Notes under the pieces: generated by a model
Told to the model about the DNA's origin: nothing
Seen by the model: the letters and a program-made list of their open reading frames with translations, nothing else
Database searches by the model: none
Part shown: piece by piece, positions 1 through 8,567 of the stretch
Position numbering within the stretch: the first letter of the stretch is position 1
How the letters are laid out: each line of letters starts with the position of its first letter
Position numbers and translations under genes: made by a program
NCBI GenBank assembly: GCA_017628165.1
Contig: JAGBZQ010000011.1
Location: 1 to 16,463 of the forward strand
DNA length: 16,463 bases
Source: Kiritimatiellia bacterium
GTDB lineage: Bacteria > Verrucomicrobiota > Kiritimatiellia > RFP12 > UBA1067
Direction of reading: 5' to 3'

Positions 1-3000
1 GATGTAGTAGGCTTTAAGAGTTTTGCCGACAAAACCCGTCTCACGTTCGAGCCGGGGCTTATCGCCATCGTTGGGCCCAACGGATGCGGTAAGTCAAACG
101 TATCCGATGCGATTCGTTGGGTGCTTGGCGAGCAGCGCCCGACGGCGCTTCGCTGCTCCAAGCTTGTGGATGTAGTCTTCAACGGGACAGATACCCGCAA
201 GCCGCTTGGTCTTGCGGAGGTTTCCATCACTTTCGCCGATTGCGAGAAGGAGCTTGGCACCGATTATCATGAGGTGACGATTACGCGCCGCGTATATCGT
301 GACGGCTCAGGCGAATATCTGATCAACAAGCAGCCCAGTCGTCTTAAGGATGTTCAGCATCTTTTTATGGGCACCGGTATCGGCACTTCGTCATATTCCG
401 TTATGGCGCAGGGCCAGATTGACGCGATCCTCTCCTCCAAGCCTGAGGACCGCCGTGCCGTCTTTGAGGAAGCCGCCGGCATTACCAAGTTCAAGGCAGA
501 TCGCAAGGAGGCGCTGCGTAAGATTGAGCAGACCGAGCAGAATCTTCTGCGCGAGGCCGACATTCTGCGTGAAATGAAGCGCCAGATCGGCTCGCTCCAG
601 CGTCAGGTGGGCAAGGCTCAGAAGTACAAGGAGATCCGTGACGAGCTGCGAGGGCTTGATATTTACGTCTCCAAGCAGAAAATTCACGATTTCGATCAGG
701 TTCTTGAGCAGAACGCCGCTAATCGCAACGAGGTGGAGAAAGCCATTCAGGAGGCGGCCGACACTGTCGCCGAGGCGGAGCTTAGGCAGCAGGCCCTTCA
801 TCAGGAGCTTCATCAGCTTGAGGAGAGTCTTCAAATGCTTGCGCAGGAGCAGGCAGCCGCAGACGGCGCATACCGCCGCGCTAACGAAGTTATCGGTGTG
901 AATGCGCAGCGCATTGCCGAGTACCGTAGCTTCGCAGAGCGCGACGGGCGCGAAATCGCCGATACTCGTCGCCAGCTTGAGGATGTTATGATGCAGACCG
1001 AATCGCTCGAGCAGAAGACGCGTCTTCTTGGCGATTCGCTTTCTGCCGCGAAGGAGTCTCTTGCAGAAGCCGAGGCGATATTCGAGGCTTCCCAGCAGAA
1101 GATAGATTCGCTCAGACTTTCTGTTCAAACGGCCCGTACGGAATCTGTGCAGTGCGATAGGCGCGCGGCGCAGATCCGTGATGAGATCGCCGCCCTTGAA
1201 GCGGCTTCGCGTGAGGCCATAATGCGCAACGAGCGCCTCAAGGCGGACGAGATCCAGTTGCGCTCGTCGTATGAGCGTGTCGGCAGCGCGCTTTCCGAAG
1301 TTCGTGCGCGCGCCGATGCCGCCAAGGAGACGGAGCTTCAGTTTGCAGAGCGCCACGAGGCCGCCAAATCGGCTCTTGAAAATCTCCGCGCGGAGATCCA
1401 GGATGCCCGCGAGCATCTTGGTGACATGCAATCTTCCGCCGCCGCCAAGGAGGCGCAGCTCGCGATGCTCAAAGATGAGGCGAAGGCGAAGAAGATTCTC
1501 GAAGGGATTTTTGAAGGCGCCGACGGCGATGTTCGCATTGCGGCGGTGGAGACGCAAAAAGAGGGCGTTGCCATTAAAGAGGGCAATCGTCTTATTGAGC
1601 ATCTCACGCTTAGCGAAGATCAGATAGAGACGGCCGAGCAGCTTCTCGGCGATATGGTTCTTGCCGGCGGCAAGGCGGGCGTATGGCTGCCGTCTACCTC
1701 TATCGAGCCGCTTTCTGGACACAAGTCTCCGATTACGGAGGCCGAGCTCACGCTTGCCGATCTTAAGGCTAAGATAGAATCTGCCAAGGAGACTCTCGCC
1801 ACGGGGTCTGATAGAATCTCTCAGCTTTCTTCAGAACTTTCCATTTCCGAGGCATCGCTTACTCAAGCGCGCAGGGAGGCGGCTCAGGCCGAGGGCGAAG
1901 CCGCTTCGCTCAAGCGTGATTTCGATGCGCTCTCTTCGCGTCTTGAAGCCGTTGTGGGGGAGCTTTCCGTTGTTCTCGAATCGAGCGCCGCAGATGACGA
2001 GCGCCGCAAGGGACTTCAGGTGGAGCTTGAGGAGACGATTGCCAAGCGCGATGCGTTCATGGATTCCGTGGGGGCGATGCAGGAGGAGCTGCGCATCATG
2101 GAGACGGAAAATTATTCCGAATCCCAGCGCTTAACCGAGCGGCGCATCGCGGCAAGCCAGCTTGAGCAGCAGCTTTCGTTTGTGGGGCTTGAATCTGAGA
2201 ATGCAGAGCGCCGCCGCGCCGAGCTTGAGCGTGTGATTGAAGGGCGTGCAAGCGGTATCAGGGGATACGAGGATTCCATTCAGCGTTTGACCGAGGAGAG
2301 TGGCGATTTGCTCGCAAGCCTCGACGAGCTCAAGGAAAAGGCGGCAGCCTGCAATGTGCGCATGGAAGGCGAGCGTTCACGCCGCGGTGAGATGATGGCG
2401 CGTCTTTCCGAGGCGGACGGCATTCTCGTATCCAAGCGCGCAAGCCTTGACACTGCGCGTGATTTCCGCTCCAAGCTTGAAGTTCAGGCGGCAGAGTCTC
2501 AGATGCGCAGGCAGAACATCTACGATCATCTTCAGGATGAATACGGGCTTTTTGCCGATGCGGTGCTGCGCGAGAGCGATCCCGAATGGAAGGATGGAGT
2601 TGTGCCGCCTCTGCAGGAGCTTGAGACCTACGTCGGCAAGCTTCAGCGTGAGATCGAGGCGCTTGGCCCTGTGAACATGGTGGCGATAGACGAATGCCGC
2701 GAGCTTGAGGAGCGCTATGCGCGCGAAAAGGCGCAGGAGGAGGATCTCCTGGCGGCCAAGGCACAGATTCTTGAGCTTATCAACAATCTGAACACGACAT
2801 CCTCCGATCTTTTCAAGAAGACGTTCGAGCAGGCCAACGCCAACTTCCAGGCGATGTTCTCAAAGCTCTTCGGAGGCGGTGAGGCAAGGCTTGTTCTGTT
2901 GGAGAACGAGGAGGATCCGCTTGAGTGCGGTATTGACATCATCGCGCGTCCTCCGGGCAAGAGGCCTCAGTCGGTCACGCTCCTTTCCGGCGGAGAGAGA

Positions 3001-3282
3001 ACGATGACGGCGGTCGCTCTTCTCTTTTCGATATTTATGATCAAGCCGGCTCCGTTCTGTATGCTTGACGAGCTTGATGCCGCATTGGATGATGCGAACA
3101 TCGGCCGCTTCGTCGAGCAGCTCAAGGAGTTTCTTGTACAGTCGCAGTTCCTTATCATTACGCACAACCAGCATACGATTGCGGGTTCCGATCTTGTCTA
3201 CGGCGTCAGCCAGCAGGAGAAGGGAGTTTCGCGTATTATTTCGATGAGGCTCTCTGATCTCGGGGTTAAAAGCACCAAGTGA
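1..3282 (+). CDS. smc: Chromosome partition/condensation protein SMC (5'-partial)
   Basis: ATP-dependent DNA-organising ATPase that dimerises and works with ScpA/ScpB to compact and segregate the chromosome in the nucleoid. The reading frame is open from base 1, and the first codons already read VGFKSFADKT, the conserved N-terminus of SMC, so only about 6-8 codons are missing upstream. The Walker A motif GPNGCGKSN lies at codons 25-33. Long Ala/Glu/Gln-rich coiled coils occupy roughly codons 170-495 and 585-895. The signature motif LSGGE is at codons 995-999 and Walker B (FCMLDELDAALDD) at 1019-1031, with the catalytic Glu at 1024. These are all the elements of a working ATPase head. The central hinge (about codons 497-580) is much shorter than usual and lacks the second conserved half with its Gly-Gly motifs. 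Total length, about 1100 residues, is at the low end for bacterial SMC. An internal GTG at 121 should not be used as start because it would remove Walker A. nusB follows after 27 bases. Confidence 0.96.
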   Translation, partial: DVVGFKSFADKTRLTFEPGLIAIVGPNGCGKSNVSDAIRWVLGEQRPTALRCSKLVDVVFNGTDTRKPLGLAEVSITFADCEKELGTDYHEVTITRRVYRDGSGEYLINKQPSRLKDVQHLFMGTGIGTSSYSVMAQGQIDAILSSKPEDRRAVFEEAAGITKFKADRKEALRKIEQTEQNLLREADILREMKRQIGSLQRQVGKAQKYKEIRDELRGLDIYVSKQKIHDFDQVLEQNAANRNEVEKAIQEAADTVAEAELRQQALHQELHQLEESLQMLAQEQAAADGAYRRANEVIGVNAQRIAEYRSFAERDGREIADTRRQLEDVMMQTESLEQKTRLLGDSLSAAKESLAEAEAIFEASQQKIDSLRLSVQTARTESVQCDRRAAQIRDEIAALEAASREAIMRNERLKADEIQLRSSYERVGSALSEVRARADAAKETELQFAERHEAAKSALENLRAEIQDAREHLGDMQSSAAAKEAQLAMLKDEAKAKKILEGIFEGADGDVRIAAVETQKEGVAIKEGNRLIEHLTLSEDQIETAEQLLGDMVLAGGKAGVWLPSTSIEPLSGHKSPITEAELTLADLKAKIESAKETLATGSDRISQLSSELSISEASLTQARREAAQAEGEAASLKRDFDALSSRLEAVVGELSVVLESSAADDERRKGLQVELEETIAKRDAFMDSVGAMQEELRIMETENYSESQRLTERRIAASQLEQQLSFVGLESENAERRRAELERVIEGRASGIRGYEDSIQRLTEESGDLLASLDELKEKAAACNVRMEGERSRRGEMMARLSEADGILVSKRASLDTARDFRSKLEVQAAESQMRRQNIYDHLQDEYGLFADAVLRESDPEWKDGVVPPLQELETYVGKLQREIEALGPVNMVAIDECRELEERYAREKAQEEDLLAAKAQILELINNLNTTSSDLFKKTFEQANANFQAMFSKLFGGGEARLVLLENEEDPLECGIDIIARPPGKRPQSVTLLSGGERTMTAVALLFSIFMIKPAPFCMLDELDAALDDANIGRFVEQLKEFLVQSQFLIITHNQHTIAGSDLVYGVSQQEKGVSRIISMRLSDLGVKSTK

Positions 3283-3309
3283 TTTTCAATAAAAGAAAGC
3301 AGGTTTTAT

Positions 3310-3762
3310 ATGGCAGTGTCACGCAGGCAGGCTCGTGAGTGGGCGATTCAGATGTTGACGGCGGTGGATATGAATCCGCCGGAGGATACCGACGCCTTCT
3401 GCAGTTATTTTTGGGACGAGCTTTCAGATATCGCAGAGGCAGAGGCTTCGACGGCCAAGAAGGCCGAGATGCGAGCCTTCGCCGAGGAGCGTGTGAAGGG
3501 CGTTCTCGGAAATCTCGCCGAGATCGACGCCATCCTCGTGCCGATGCTCGAAAACTGGGATATGTATCGTCTTGGTACTGTGGAGCGTGCGGTAATTAGG
3601 ATGGGAGTCTGGGAGATTAAGTTTTCTGACGTGCCCGCGCCCGTCGTCATCAACGAAGCGGTGGATCTTGCGAACTGGTTCTCAACACCCAAGTCGCGCA
3701 CGATAGTTAATGGCGTGCTGGACAAGTTCGCCAAAGCGGTTGCGGCGAAAAAAGCGCAATGA
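3310..3762 (+). CDS. nusB: Transcription antitermination factor NusB
   Basis: RNA-binding antitermination factor that, with NusE (S10), binds boxA in rRNA leaders and helps RNA polymerase read through. The 150-residue product is the usual size. It opens with an Arg-rich helix (RRQAREWAIQML) and has the family core WDMYRLGTVERAVIRMG near residues 78-95. VVINEAVDLANWF and the C-terminal IVNGVLDKFA pattern follow, both highly typical of NusB. The ribosome binding site is weak (AGCAGG about 8 bases upstream of ATG). The stop overlaps the ribD start as ATGA (3759-3762), so ribD is probably translationally coupled. nusB sits next to riboflavin genes in many bacteria, usually after ribH; here it precedes ribD. 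The Ala/Glu-rich stretch at about residues 38-60 varies within the family. Confidence 0.95.
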   Translation: MAVSRRQAREWAIQMLTAVDMNPPEDTDAFCSYFWDELSDIAEAEASTAKKAEMRAFAEERVKGVLGNLAEIDAILVPMLENWDMYRLGTVERAVIRMGVWEIKFSDVPAPVVINEAVDLANWFSTPKSRTIVNGVLDKFAKAVAAKKAQ

Positions 3763-4730
3763 CCGAGGGGTTTTCGAGCGACGATTTTTTCATGGCAAGG
3801 GCGATTGAGCTTGCTATGAAGGGTAAAGGGCATACGCGCCCGAATCCTGCCGTAGGGGCTGTAATCGCGAAGGACGGGAAAATCATCGGCGAGGGATGGC
3901 ACAAACGGGCCGGTGGCGATCACGCTGAAGTTGCCGCAATCAAGAATGCTTTGGAAAATGGCGCAGGTACGCTTGACGGCGCGGTGATTTACGTGACGCT
4001 TGAGCCTTGCTCAAAGCCTGGGCGCGTGGGGGCATGTACCGATGCAATCAAGGCTTCCGGACTTTCTGAGGCTGTTTATGCGGTGAGCGATCCTAATCCG
4101 GTAAACGCCGATCGCGCAGCTGCGATTCTTTTGGCGGCAGGAGTCAAATGCCGTAAAGCGTCATGCTCGCCCAAGATAATGGCTGAGGCCGAGGATATTG
4201 TGGCGGATTTTGCGAAGCACGTCAAAACCGCTCTTCCGTATGTGATCGTGAAAATAGCAATGACGCTCGACGGCAAAATATGCGATTCAAACGGCGACGC
4301 AAAATGGATTTCAAGCGCTGAAGCCCGCAGGAAGACAGGTCTGCTGCGCGAAAGGGTGGATGCGATTATGGTGGGGGCGAATACCGTTCGAATGGATAAC
4401 CCCTCGCTTCTTTCTCATGGCGCTGAGAATCCGGATCTCATTCGCGTGGTAGTTTCGCGCACTGGGGATCTGCCGCGTGACGCACAGATTTTCACGGACG
4501 GGAAAAACAAGACGCTCGTTTTTGACGATGCCAGAAAGGCTTTAGAGGAGTTGGGAAAAATGGGCGTTACTTCCGTTCTTTGCGAGGGAGGATTTTCTCT
4601 CGCTTCATATCTTGCGGGGGAGGGGCTTGTGGATAAGTGGATTACAGTTCTCGCCCCCAAGGTGATCGGCAAAAAGCCTATAGGCGAAGCCGTTACATTG
4701 AAGGATGTTGTATGTTTACAGGATTGGTAG
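3759..4730 (+). CDS. ribD: Bifunctional riboflavin biosynthesis deaminase/reductase RibD
   Basis: Catalyses two successive riboflavin steps in the cytoplasm: deamination of the 2,5-diaminopyrimidine ribosylamine phosphate, then NADPH-dependent reduction of the ribosyl chain. The N-terminal cytidine-deaminase-like domain (about 1-145) shows the zinc ligands H55 and E57 in HAE, and C84 and C93 in the PC...C motif. The region around PNPAVGAVI is also typical. The C-terminal reductase domain (about 155-323) carries VKIAMTLDGKI, WISS, and the block with GANTVRMDNPSL near residues 208-220. A late LCEGG motif precedes the end. At 323 residues it is shorter than the roughly 360 of E. coli and B. subtilis RibD, mainly at the C-terminus. 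It starts inside the nusB stop, and its last 19 bases overlap the start of ribE. No FMN riboswitch is seen in front of it, consistent with its internal operon position. Confidence 0.95.
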   Translation: MTEGFSSDDFFMARAIELAMKGKGHTRPNPAVGAVIAKDGKIIGEGWHKRAGGDHAEVAAIKNALENGAGTLDGAVIYVTLEPCSKPGRVGACTDAIKASGLSEAVYAVSDPNPVNADRAAAILLAAGVKCRKASCSPKIMAEAEDIVADFAKHVKTALPYVIVKIAMTLDGKICDSNGDAKWISSAEARRKTGLLRERVDAIMVGANTVRMDNPSLLSHGAENPDLIRVVVSRTGDLPRDAQIFTDGKNKTLVFDDARKALEELGKMGVTSVLCEGGFSLASYLAGEGLVDKWITVLAPKVIGKKPIGEAVTLKDVVCLQDW

Positions 4731-5344
4731 AGAAAATCGGGACATTAAAGCGGATTTCGCGCGGGGCCGGGGTTGTGCTTGAGATCGGCTTCGAGCCGTG
4801 GGCGCGTCCTTTGGAGCGCGGCGAATCCGTTGCCGTCAACGGCGTGTGCTTGACTGTTGTGGATTTTGACGAGAAGCGCTTCACGGCCGATGTTCTCAGG
4901 GAGACCGAAGAGCGGACAGGGCTCGGGGCGCTTGTCCCGGGCGCGAAGGTAAATCTCGAGCGCGCCTTGAGAGCTCAAGATCCGCTTGGCGGGCATATCG
5001 TTCAAGGTCATGTGGATTGCCGCGGGAAGATTGTGGCGAAGGATCCGCGCGGCCGCGATTTTCGCCTCAAAATCAGATGTTCCCGCGTCCTTGCCGCGCA
5101 GAGTGTAGTGAAGGGTTCCATCGCTGTCGACGGAGTTTCTCTTACGATTACGGGACTTGGCGTTGACTGGGTGAGTGTGGATCTTATTCCCACGACTTTG
5201 CGCGATACGACGCTCGGCTTGAAGCGCATTGGTGATGAAGTGAATCTTGAGGGCGATGTCATGGGCAAGTATGCGGCAAAGGCGGCTGCGCCGTCTGGGC
5301 TTACGGAGGATGCCTTGATGCGTGCCGGATTCATTGATGTCTAA
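4712..5344 (+). CDS. ribE: Riboflavin synthase, alpha subunit type
   Basis: Dismutates two molecules of 6,7-dimethyl-8-ribityllumazine to riboflavin and the diaminopyrimidine, the last step of the pathway. The product has 210 residues and two lumazine-binding repeats. The first begins MFTGLVEKIG and contains NGVCLTV; the second begins with GGHIVQGHVD and contains GSIAVDGVSLTI, ending in VNLEGDVMGKY. The MFTG start is near-invariant in this family, so ATG 4712 is chosen over an in-frame ATG further upstream at 4637 that would add 25 unrelated residues from inside ribD. An AAGGA ribosome binding site sits at 4701-4705. The gene overlaps ribD by 19 bases in another frame, a sign of coupled expression. 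The lumazine synthase gene (ribH) that makes its substrate is not in the window. Confidence 0.96.
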   Translation: MFTGLVEKIGTLKRISRGAGVVLEIGFEPWARPLERGESVAVNGVCLTVVDFDEKRFTADVLRETEERTGLGALVPGAKVNLERALRAQDPLGGHIVQGHVDCRGKIVAKDPRGRDFRLKIRCSRVLAAQSVVKGSIAVDGVSLTITGLGVDWVSVDLIPTTLRDTTLGLKRIGDEVNLEGDVMGKYAAKAAAPSGLTEDALMRAGFIDV

Positions 5345-5377
5345 AGGCGCCGCGTCAAATAAGAAAGGACTTGTCGG

Positions 5378-6946
5378 ATGAAAAACAATGAAGGGCAAGT
5401 GATGTTTCCGCCGCCGGGGAAGACTCCGCGCGAAGATACTTTGGCCGTGATGAAGTTTTACGAGCTTCCTGAGAAGTTTCCTGCCGCCGTCCTCAAGGAG
5501 GCGAAGAGCGTGGTAAAGCTTCTTGAGAAGCCTGGTAAGAGGCTTGATTTAAGGAAGCAATTTATTTTCACCTGCGATCCAGAGACCGCTCGTGACTATG
5601 ACGACGCGCTTTCGTTGGGCAAGGATAGACGCGGCAATATGGTGCTTGGCGTCCATATTGCGGACGTTTCGCATTTTGTGAGACCGGGAAGTGCGATCGA
5701 CCGCGAAGCGGCAAGGCGCTCGACGAGCGTATATTTTGCAGACAGGGTTCTTCCGATGCTTCCTGACGAGCTTTGCAATGGAGTCTGCTCTCTTGTCCCG
5801 AACGAGGACCGTCTTGCGTTTTCAGTGTTTATGACGTTCGACAAGTCCGGGAAGATGATTGCGCGATCGTTCGCAAAGTCGATCATCAGGTCTAAAGCGC
5901 GTTTCACGTACGAGCAGGTTATGCGCGTCATTTCGACTAAGGGAAAAATGAAGGACAAGAGCGTAAGCGCCGTTGCGAAGCGGACGATCCTTGCCGTGAA
6001 TTCACTTGCGGCGCGGCTTCGGGCCAGCAGATTCGCCGCAGGTGCGCTTGATATCGAAATTCCAGAGGCGGAGGTGATTCTTGACAAGTTCGGCGAGATG
6101 TCGGGCATTGTTACGCGTCCGTATGATGAGTCGCATCAGATGGTGGAGGAGTGTATGGTGGCCGCAAATGAGGCGGTGGCAACGGAGCTGTGGACGAAGG
6201 GCGTCAAGATTCTTGCGCGTCTTCATGAGCCGCCGGACGAGGAGAAGCTTTTGATGCTTCGCGCCGACATGCGCTCGCTCGGTGTTAAGATGGGTAATAT
6301 TTCCAATCAGAAGGTATTCGCTCAGTTCCTCAAGACGATTAAGCAGAATCCGCTTTATCCAACGCTTTCAACAATGGTCTTGAGGTCTATGAAGCGTGCT
6401 CTTTATGATCCGGAGAAGATTGGTCACTTCGGTCTTGCCAAGCGTTTTTATGCGCATTTTACATCGCCTATTCGCCGTTATCCGGATTTGACGCTGCACA
6501 GGCAGCTTGCGAAATATCTTGAAGGCGGCAATGCGCGCGTTCCCGCGAAAACGCTTTCAAAATGGGCGGAGCATTCAAGCGAGAGAGAGGAAAAAGCCGC
6601 CGAGGCCGAGCGCGCACTACTTGAAATCAAGAAGTTTCGACTTCTTGAGTCTCAGCTTAATTCCGGTAGAGTGATCGTTTACGATGGCGTTATTTCCAAA
6701 TGCGCTCCTTTTGGATGCTTCGTGGAAATTCCTGAGATTGCAGCTTCTGGGCTTGTTCACGTATCGCATCTTTCGAACAAGTTTGTGAGGTTCAGCGAGG
6801 ACGACCATTCACTTTCCGCTACAGGCGGGCTCCGCTGGAAGATTGGCGACGCAATAAAGGTGCGTGTTTCCAATGTCGATTTTAGGCAGAGGAGAATTGA
6901 TTTCATCCCTGTCGGGATGAGAGAGCGGAGGGGCTGGAGGCGATGA
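5378..6946 (+). CDS. RNB-family 3'-5' exoribonuclease (RNase R/II-like), lacking N-terminal cold-shock domains
   Basis: Processive hydrolytic 3'-to-5' exoribonuclease of the RNase II/R family, expected to degrade mRNA and structured RNA in the cytoplasm. The RNB catalytic domain runs from about residue 57 to 420. The four metal-binding aspartates are D67, D73, D75 and D76 in the DPETARDYDDA motif. The diagnostic HFTSPIRRYPDL motif begins at H360, and R366/R367 match the catalytic arginine region. A C-terminal S1 RNA-binding domain spans about 428-510. At 522 residues it lacks the helix-turn-helix and two cold-shock domains that give RNase R its roughly 800 residues, and the lysine-rich tail. 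The start is firm: AAAGGA lies 10 bases upstream, and an in-frame TAA sits at about 5361, so the N-terminus cannot extend upstream. It ends in an ATGA overlap with the esterase gene. Confidence 0.92.
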   Translation: MKNNEGQVMFPPPGKTPREDTLAVMKFYELPEKFPAAVLKEAKSVVKLLEKPGKRLDLRKQFIFTCDPETARDYDDALSLGKDRRGNMVLGVHIADVSHFVRPGSAIDREAARRSTSVYFADRVLPMLPDELCNGVCSLVPNEDRLAFSVFMTFDKSGKMIARSFAKSIIRSKARFTYEQVMRVISTKGKMKDKSVSAVAKRTILAVNSLAARLRASRFAAGALDIEIPEAEVILDKFGEMSGIVTRPYDESHQMVEECMVAANEAVATELWTKGVKILARLHEPPDEEKLLMLRADMRSLGVKMGNISNQKVFAQFLKTIKQNPLYPTLSTMVLRSMKRALYDPEKIGHFGLAKRFYAHFTSPIRRYPDLTLHRQLAKYLEGGNARVPAKTLSKWAEHSSEREEKAAEAERALLEIKKFRLLESQLNSGRVIVYDGVISKCAPFGCFVEIPEIAASGLVHVSHLSNKFVRFSEDDHSLSATGGLRWKIGDAIKVRVSNVDFRQRRIDFIPVGMRERRGWRR

Positions 6947-8508
6947 GGATTATTGCGTTTGTCTTGTTTGCGGCTTTTTCCGCGTTTGTTCAGGCTAAGA
7001 CAAAAGTCGCCTGCATAGGAGATTCGATAACTTTTGGATATGGGCTTGCCAATCGAACGGTAGAGGCGTATCCATCGCGCCTTCAGGCCTTGTTGGACGA
7101 GCGCTTTCCCGGGAAATTCGAGGTGAGGAATTTCGGCTCTTCCGGGCGCGGGATATATCTTGATTCAATGCGTGGCCGCGAAAAGCGCGGCTTTCGGTGG
7201 ATGAAGGAGCATAAGCAAGCCGTTGAATGGCGGCCGGATATCGTCATTTGCAATCTTGGCATCAACGATGCCGGAGAGTATATCAAGGAATTTACAGGAG
7301 GGCGCAAGCGCGGGCAGTTTGTGCGCGATTACTGCGCGCTTCTTGATGATTATAAGAAGGCTAAGCTTTATATCTGGACAAAGCTTTCTCCTCTTGCCCC
7401 CGGGCAGAAGTTTTACCGAAGTGCAGATCCTTTTCTGATGCAAAGGGATCTTGATTTTGTAGCCAGTAAAATGGGCGCTACCGGGATTGATATGCAGGAG
7501 CCGTTAAGAGCAGTGATGGATGAGGTCCTTTCAATGGACAAGATACATCCCGATGCAAAAGGGGCGCAAATTATCGCGGAAGCGACTTTCAAGGCTCTTT
7601 TTGACGTTAAGAGGTGCGAACGTGAACGCGCGGAGAGGATTTCTTTGGATGTTTCAGCGGCGGAATGGTGGATTTGTGCGGGGCAGTCTAATATGCAAAA
7701 GGGATGGGGGGAGTTTAATCGCACTCCCGCCGAGAAAAGGCGCGTAAAAAACGAGTTGGAGCGTCTTTCCAAGGTAAAGATAAATTTTTGGGATTTTAAT
7801 AGCGGGAAATGGGAAAGATTGACGGACAAGAATGCTCTGGCGAAATCTGCATTTGGAGTAAGTTTTGCCATCCGCCGTGCAGAAAAGACGAAGAAAACCG
7901 TGAATATCCTTTATGTCGCGGCGGGGGGAGCGCCTACAGAATCTTTTCTTTCAGAAAGCCGGATGTGCGAGGTAGACTCCAAGGGTGAGTTTTTGTATCC
8001 CGCATTAGCGGCAATAGCGACCAACCGTCATAGCCTTGAGAAGAATTCGGATTTTCCCTGTTCATGGGTGGCCCGTGAATATCCTCGCCGGAAGAACAAT
8101 AAGGAGGAGGCATTTTGGTGGCCCGTTTCGCGGATGTATGATATGGGTATAAAGGAAATAGCCAAGATGAGATTCCCTGTAACGGGTGTTTTGTGGTATC
8201 AGGGCGAATCCAATGCCACAACATGCATTTCTCCCGACAGGCCTACGCCGCGTGCGTATCAGGCAGAGACGCTCCGCGCCGTGATAGATGAACTGCGCGG
8301 TGGAAAGAACATCCCTTTTGTTATGGTAGGGCTTCCGAGCATGAATCGCCCATGGGAGCGGTACCGCGAAGTTCAGCGTGAGGTTTGTGCTGAGAAAGGC
8401 GCTGTTTTCGTTGATACTTTTGCCGCTGGGCTTGGCGAGATGAACGATGTACATCCGCGCAATAAGATTCCGTTTGCGGAACTTGCCGCGTGTGCTGTGC
8501 ATAATTAG
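6943..8508 (+). CDS. Secreted double-domain SGNH hydrolase: GDSL esterase fused to sialate O-acetylesterase-like domain
   Basis: Probable exported carbohydrate esterase removing acetyl groups from glycans. A signal peptide is visible at residues 1-18 (MRIIAFVLFAAFSAFVQA, cleavage after AQA-like end). Domain 1 (about 20-225) is an SGNH/GDSL hydrolase: block I GDSITFG with nucleophile S28, block III NLGIND with N108, and block V DKIHP giving D199 and H202. Domain 2 (about 245-521) resembles the sialate O-acetylesterase/SASA family. It has AGQSNM with S249, VLWYQGESNA with E422 in the middle, and DVHP with D502 and H504 at the end. Both domains therefore keep a complete catalytic set. The gene overlaps the exonuclease stop (ATGA), and GGAGGGG at 6927-6933 is a good ribosome binding site. 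It is the least housekeeping-like member of its run and reads somewhat richer in A/T codons. The exact substrate (sialic acid, xylan or other acetyl sugar) cannot be read from sequence. Confidence 0.88.
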   Translation: MRIIAFVLFAAFSAFVQAKTKVACIGDSITFGYGLANRTVEAYPSRLQALLDERFPGKFEVRNFGSSGRGIYLDSMRGREKRGFRWMKEHKQAVEWRPDIVICNLGINDAGEYIKEFTGGRKRGQFVRDYCALLDDYKKAKLYIWTKLSPLAPGQKFYRSADPFLMQRDLDFVASKMGATGIDMQEPLRAVMDEVLSMDKIHPDAKGAQIIAEATFKALFDVKRCERERAERISLDVSAAEWWICAGQSNMQKGWGEFNRTPAEKRRVKNELERLSKVKINFWDFNSGKWERLTDKNALAKSAFGVSFAIRRAEKTKKTVNILYVAAGGAPTESFLSESRMCEVDSKGEFLYPALAAIATNRHSLEKNSDFPCSWVAREYPRRKNNKEEAFWWPVSRMYDMGIKEIAKMRFPVTGVLWYQGESNATTCISPDRPTPRAYQAETLRAVIDELRGGKNIPFVMVGLPSMNRPWERYREVQREVCAEKGAVFVDTFAAGLGEMNDVHPRNKIPFAELAACAVHN

Positions 8509-8538
8509 CCTTTGCTGTTTTCGGGCGATAGCGGGGGG

Positions 8539-8567
8539 TTGTTTTTGGCCGTTCATTTTGGTAAAAT
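8539..8567 (+). promoter_or_regulatory. Sigma70-type promoter upstream of infA
   Basis: TTGTTT (8539-8544) and TAAAAT (8562-8567) are separated by exactly 17 bases, matching the consensus spacing. Transcription would begin near 8574, giving a short leader of about 26 bases before the infA ATG. It lies in the 91-base gap after the esterase gene, so infA and yebC can be transcribed independently of the upstream run. Confidence 0.7.

Noticed and set aside
391..1722. A 443-codon open frame on the minus strand across smc
   Set aside because: It is the antisense shadow of the coiled-coil region: low-complexity, Leu/Arg/Ala-rich, with no recognisable domain and no ribosome binding site. The + strand SMC frame is unambiguous.
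3283..3309. A promoter or terminator between smc and nusB
   Set aside because: Only 27 bases; no hairpin with T-tract and no convincing -10/-35 pair is visible.
4637..4711. Upstream start for riboflavin synthase
   Set aside because: The added 25 residues come from ribD in another frame. The family begins at MFTG, and the AAGGA site fits ATG 4712.
8509..8538. A terminator at the end of the smc-esterase run
   Set aside because: Only weak short inverted repeats with no following T-tract were found, so no terminator is called.
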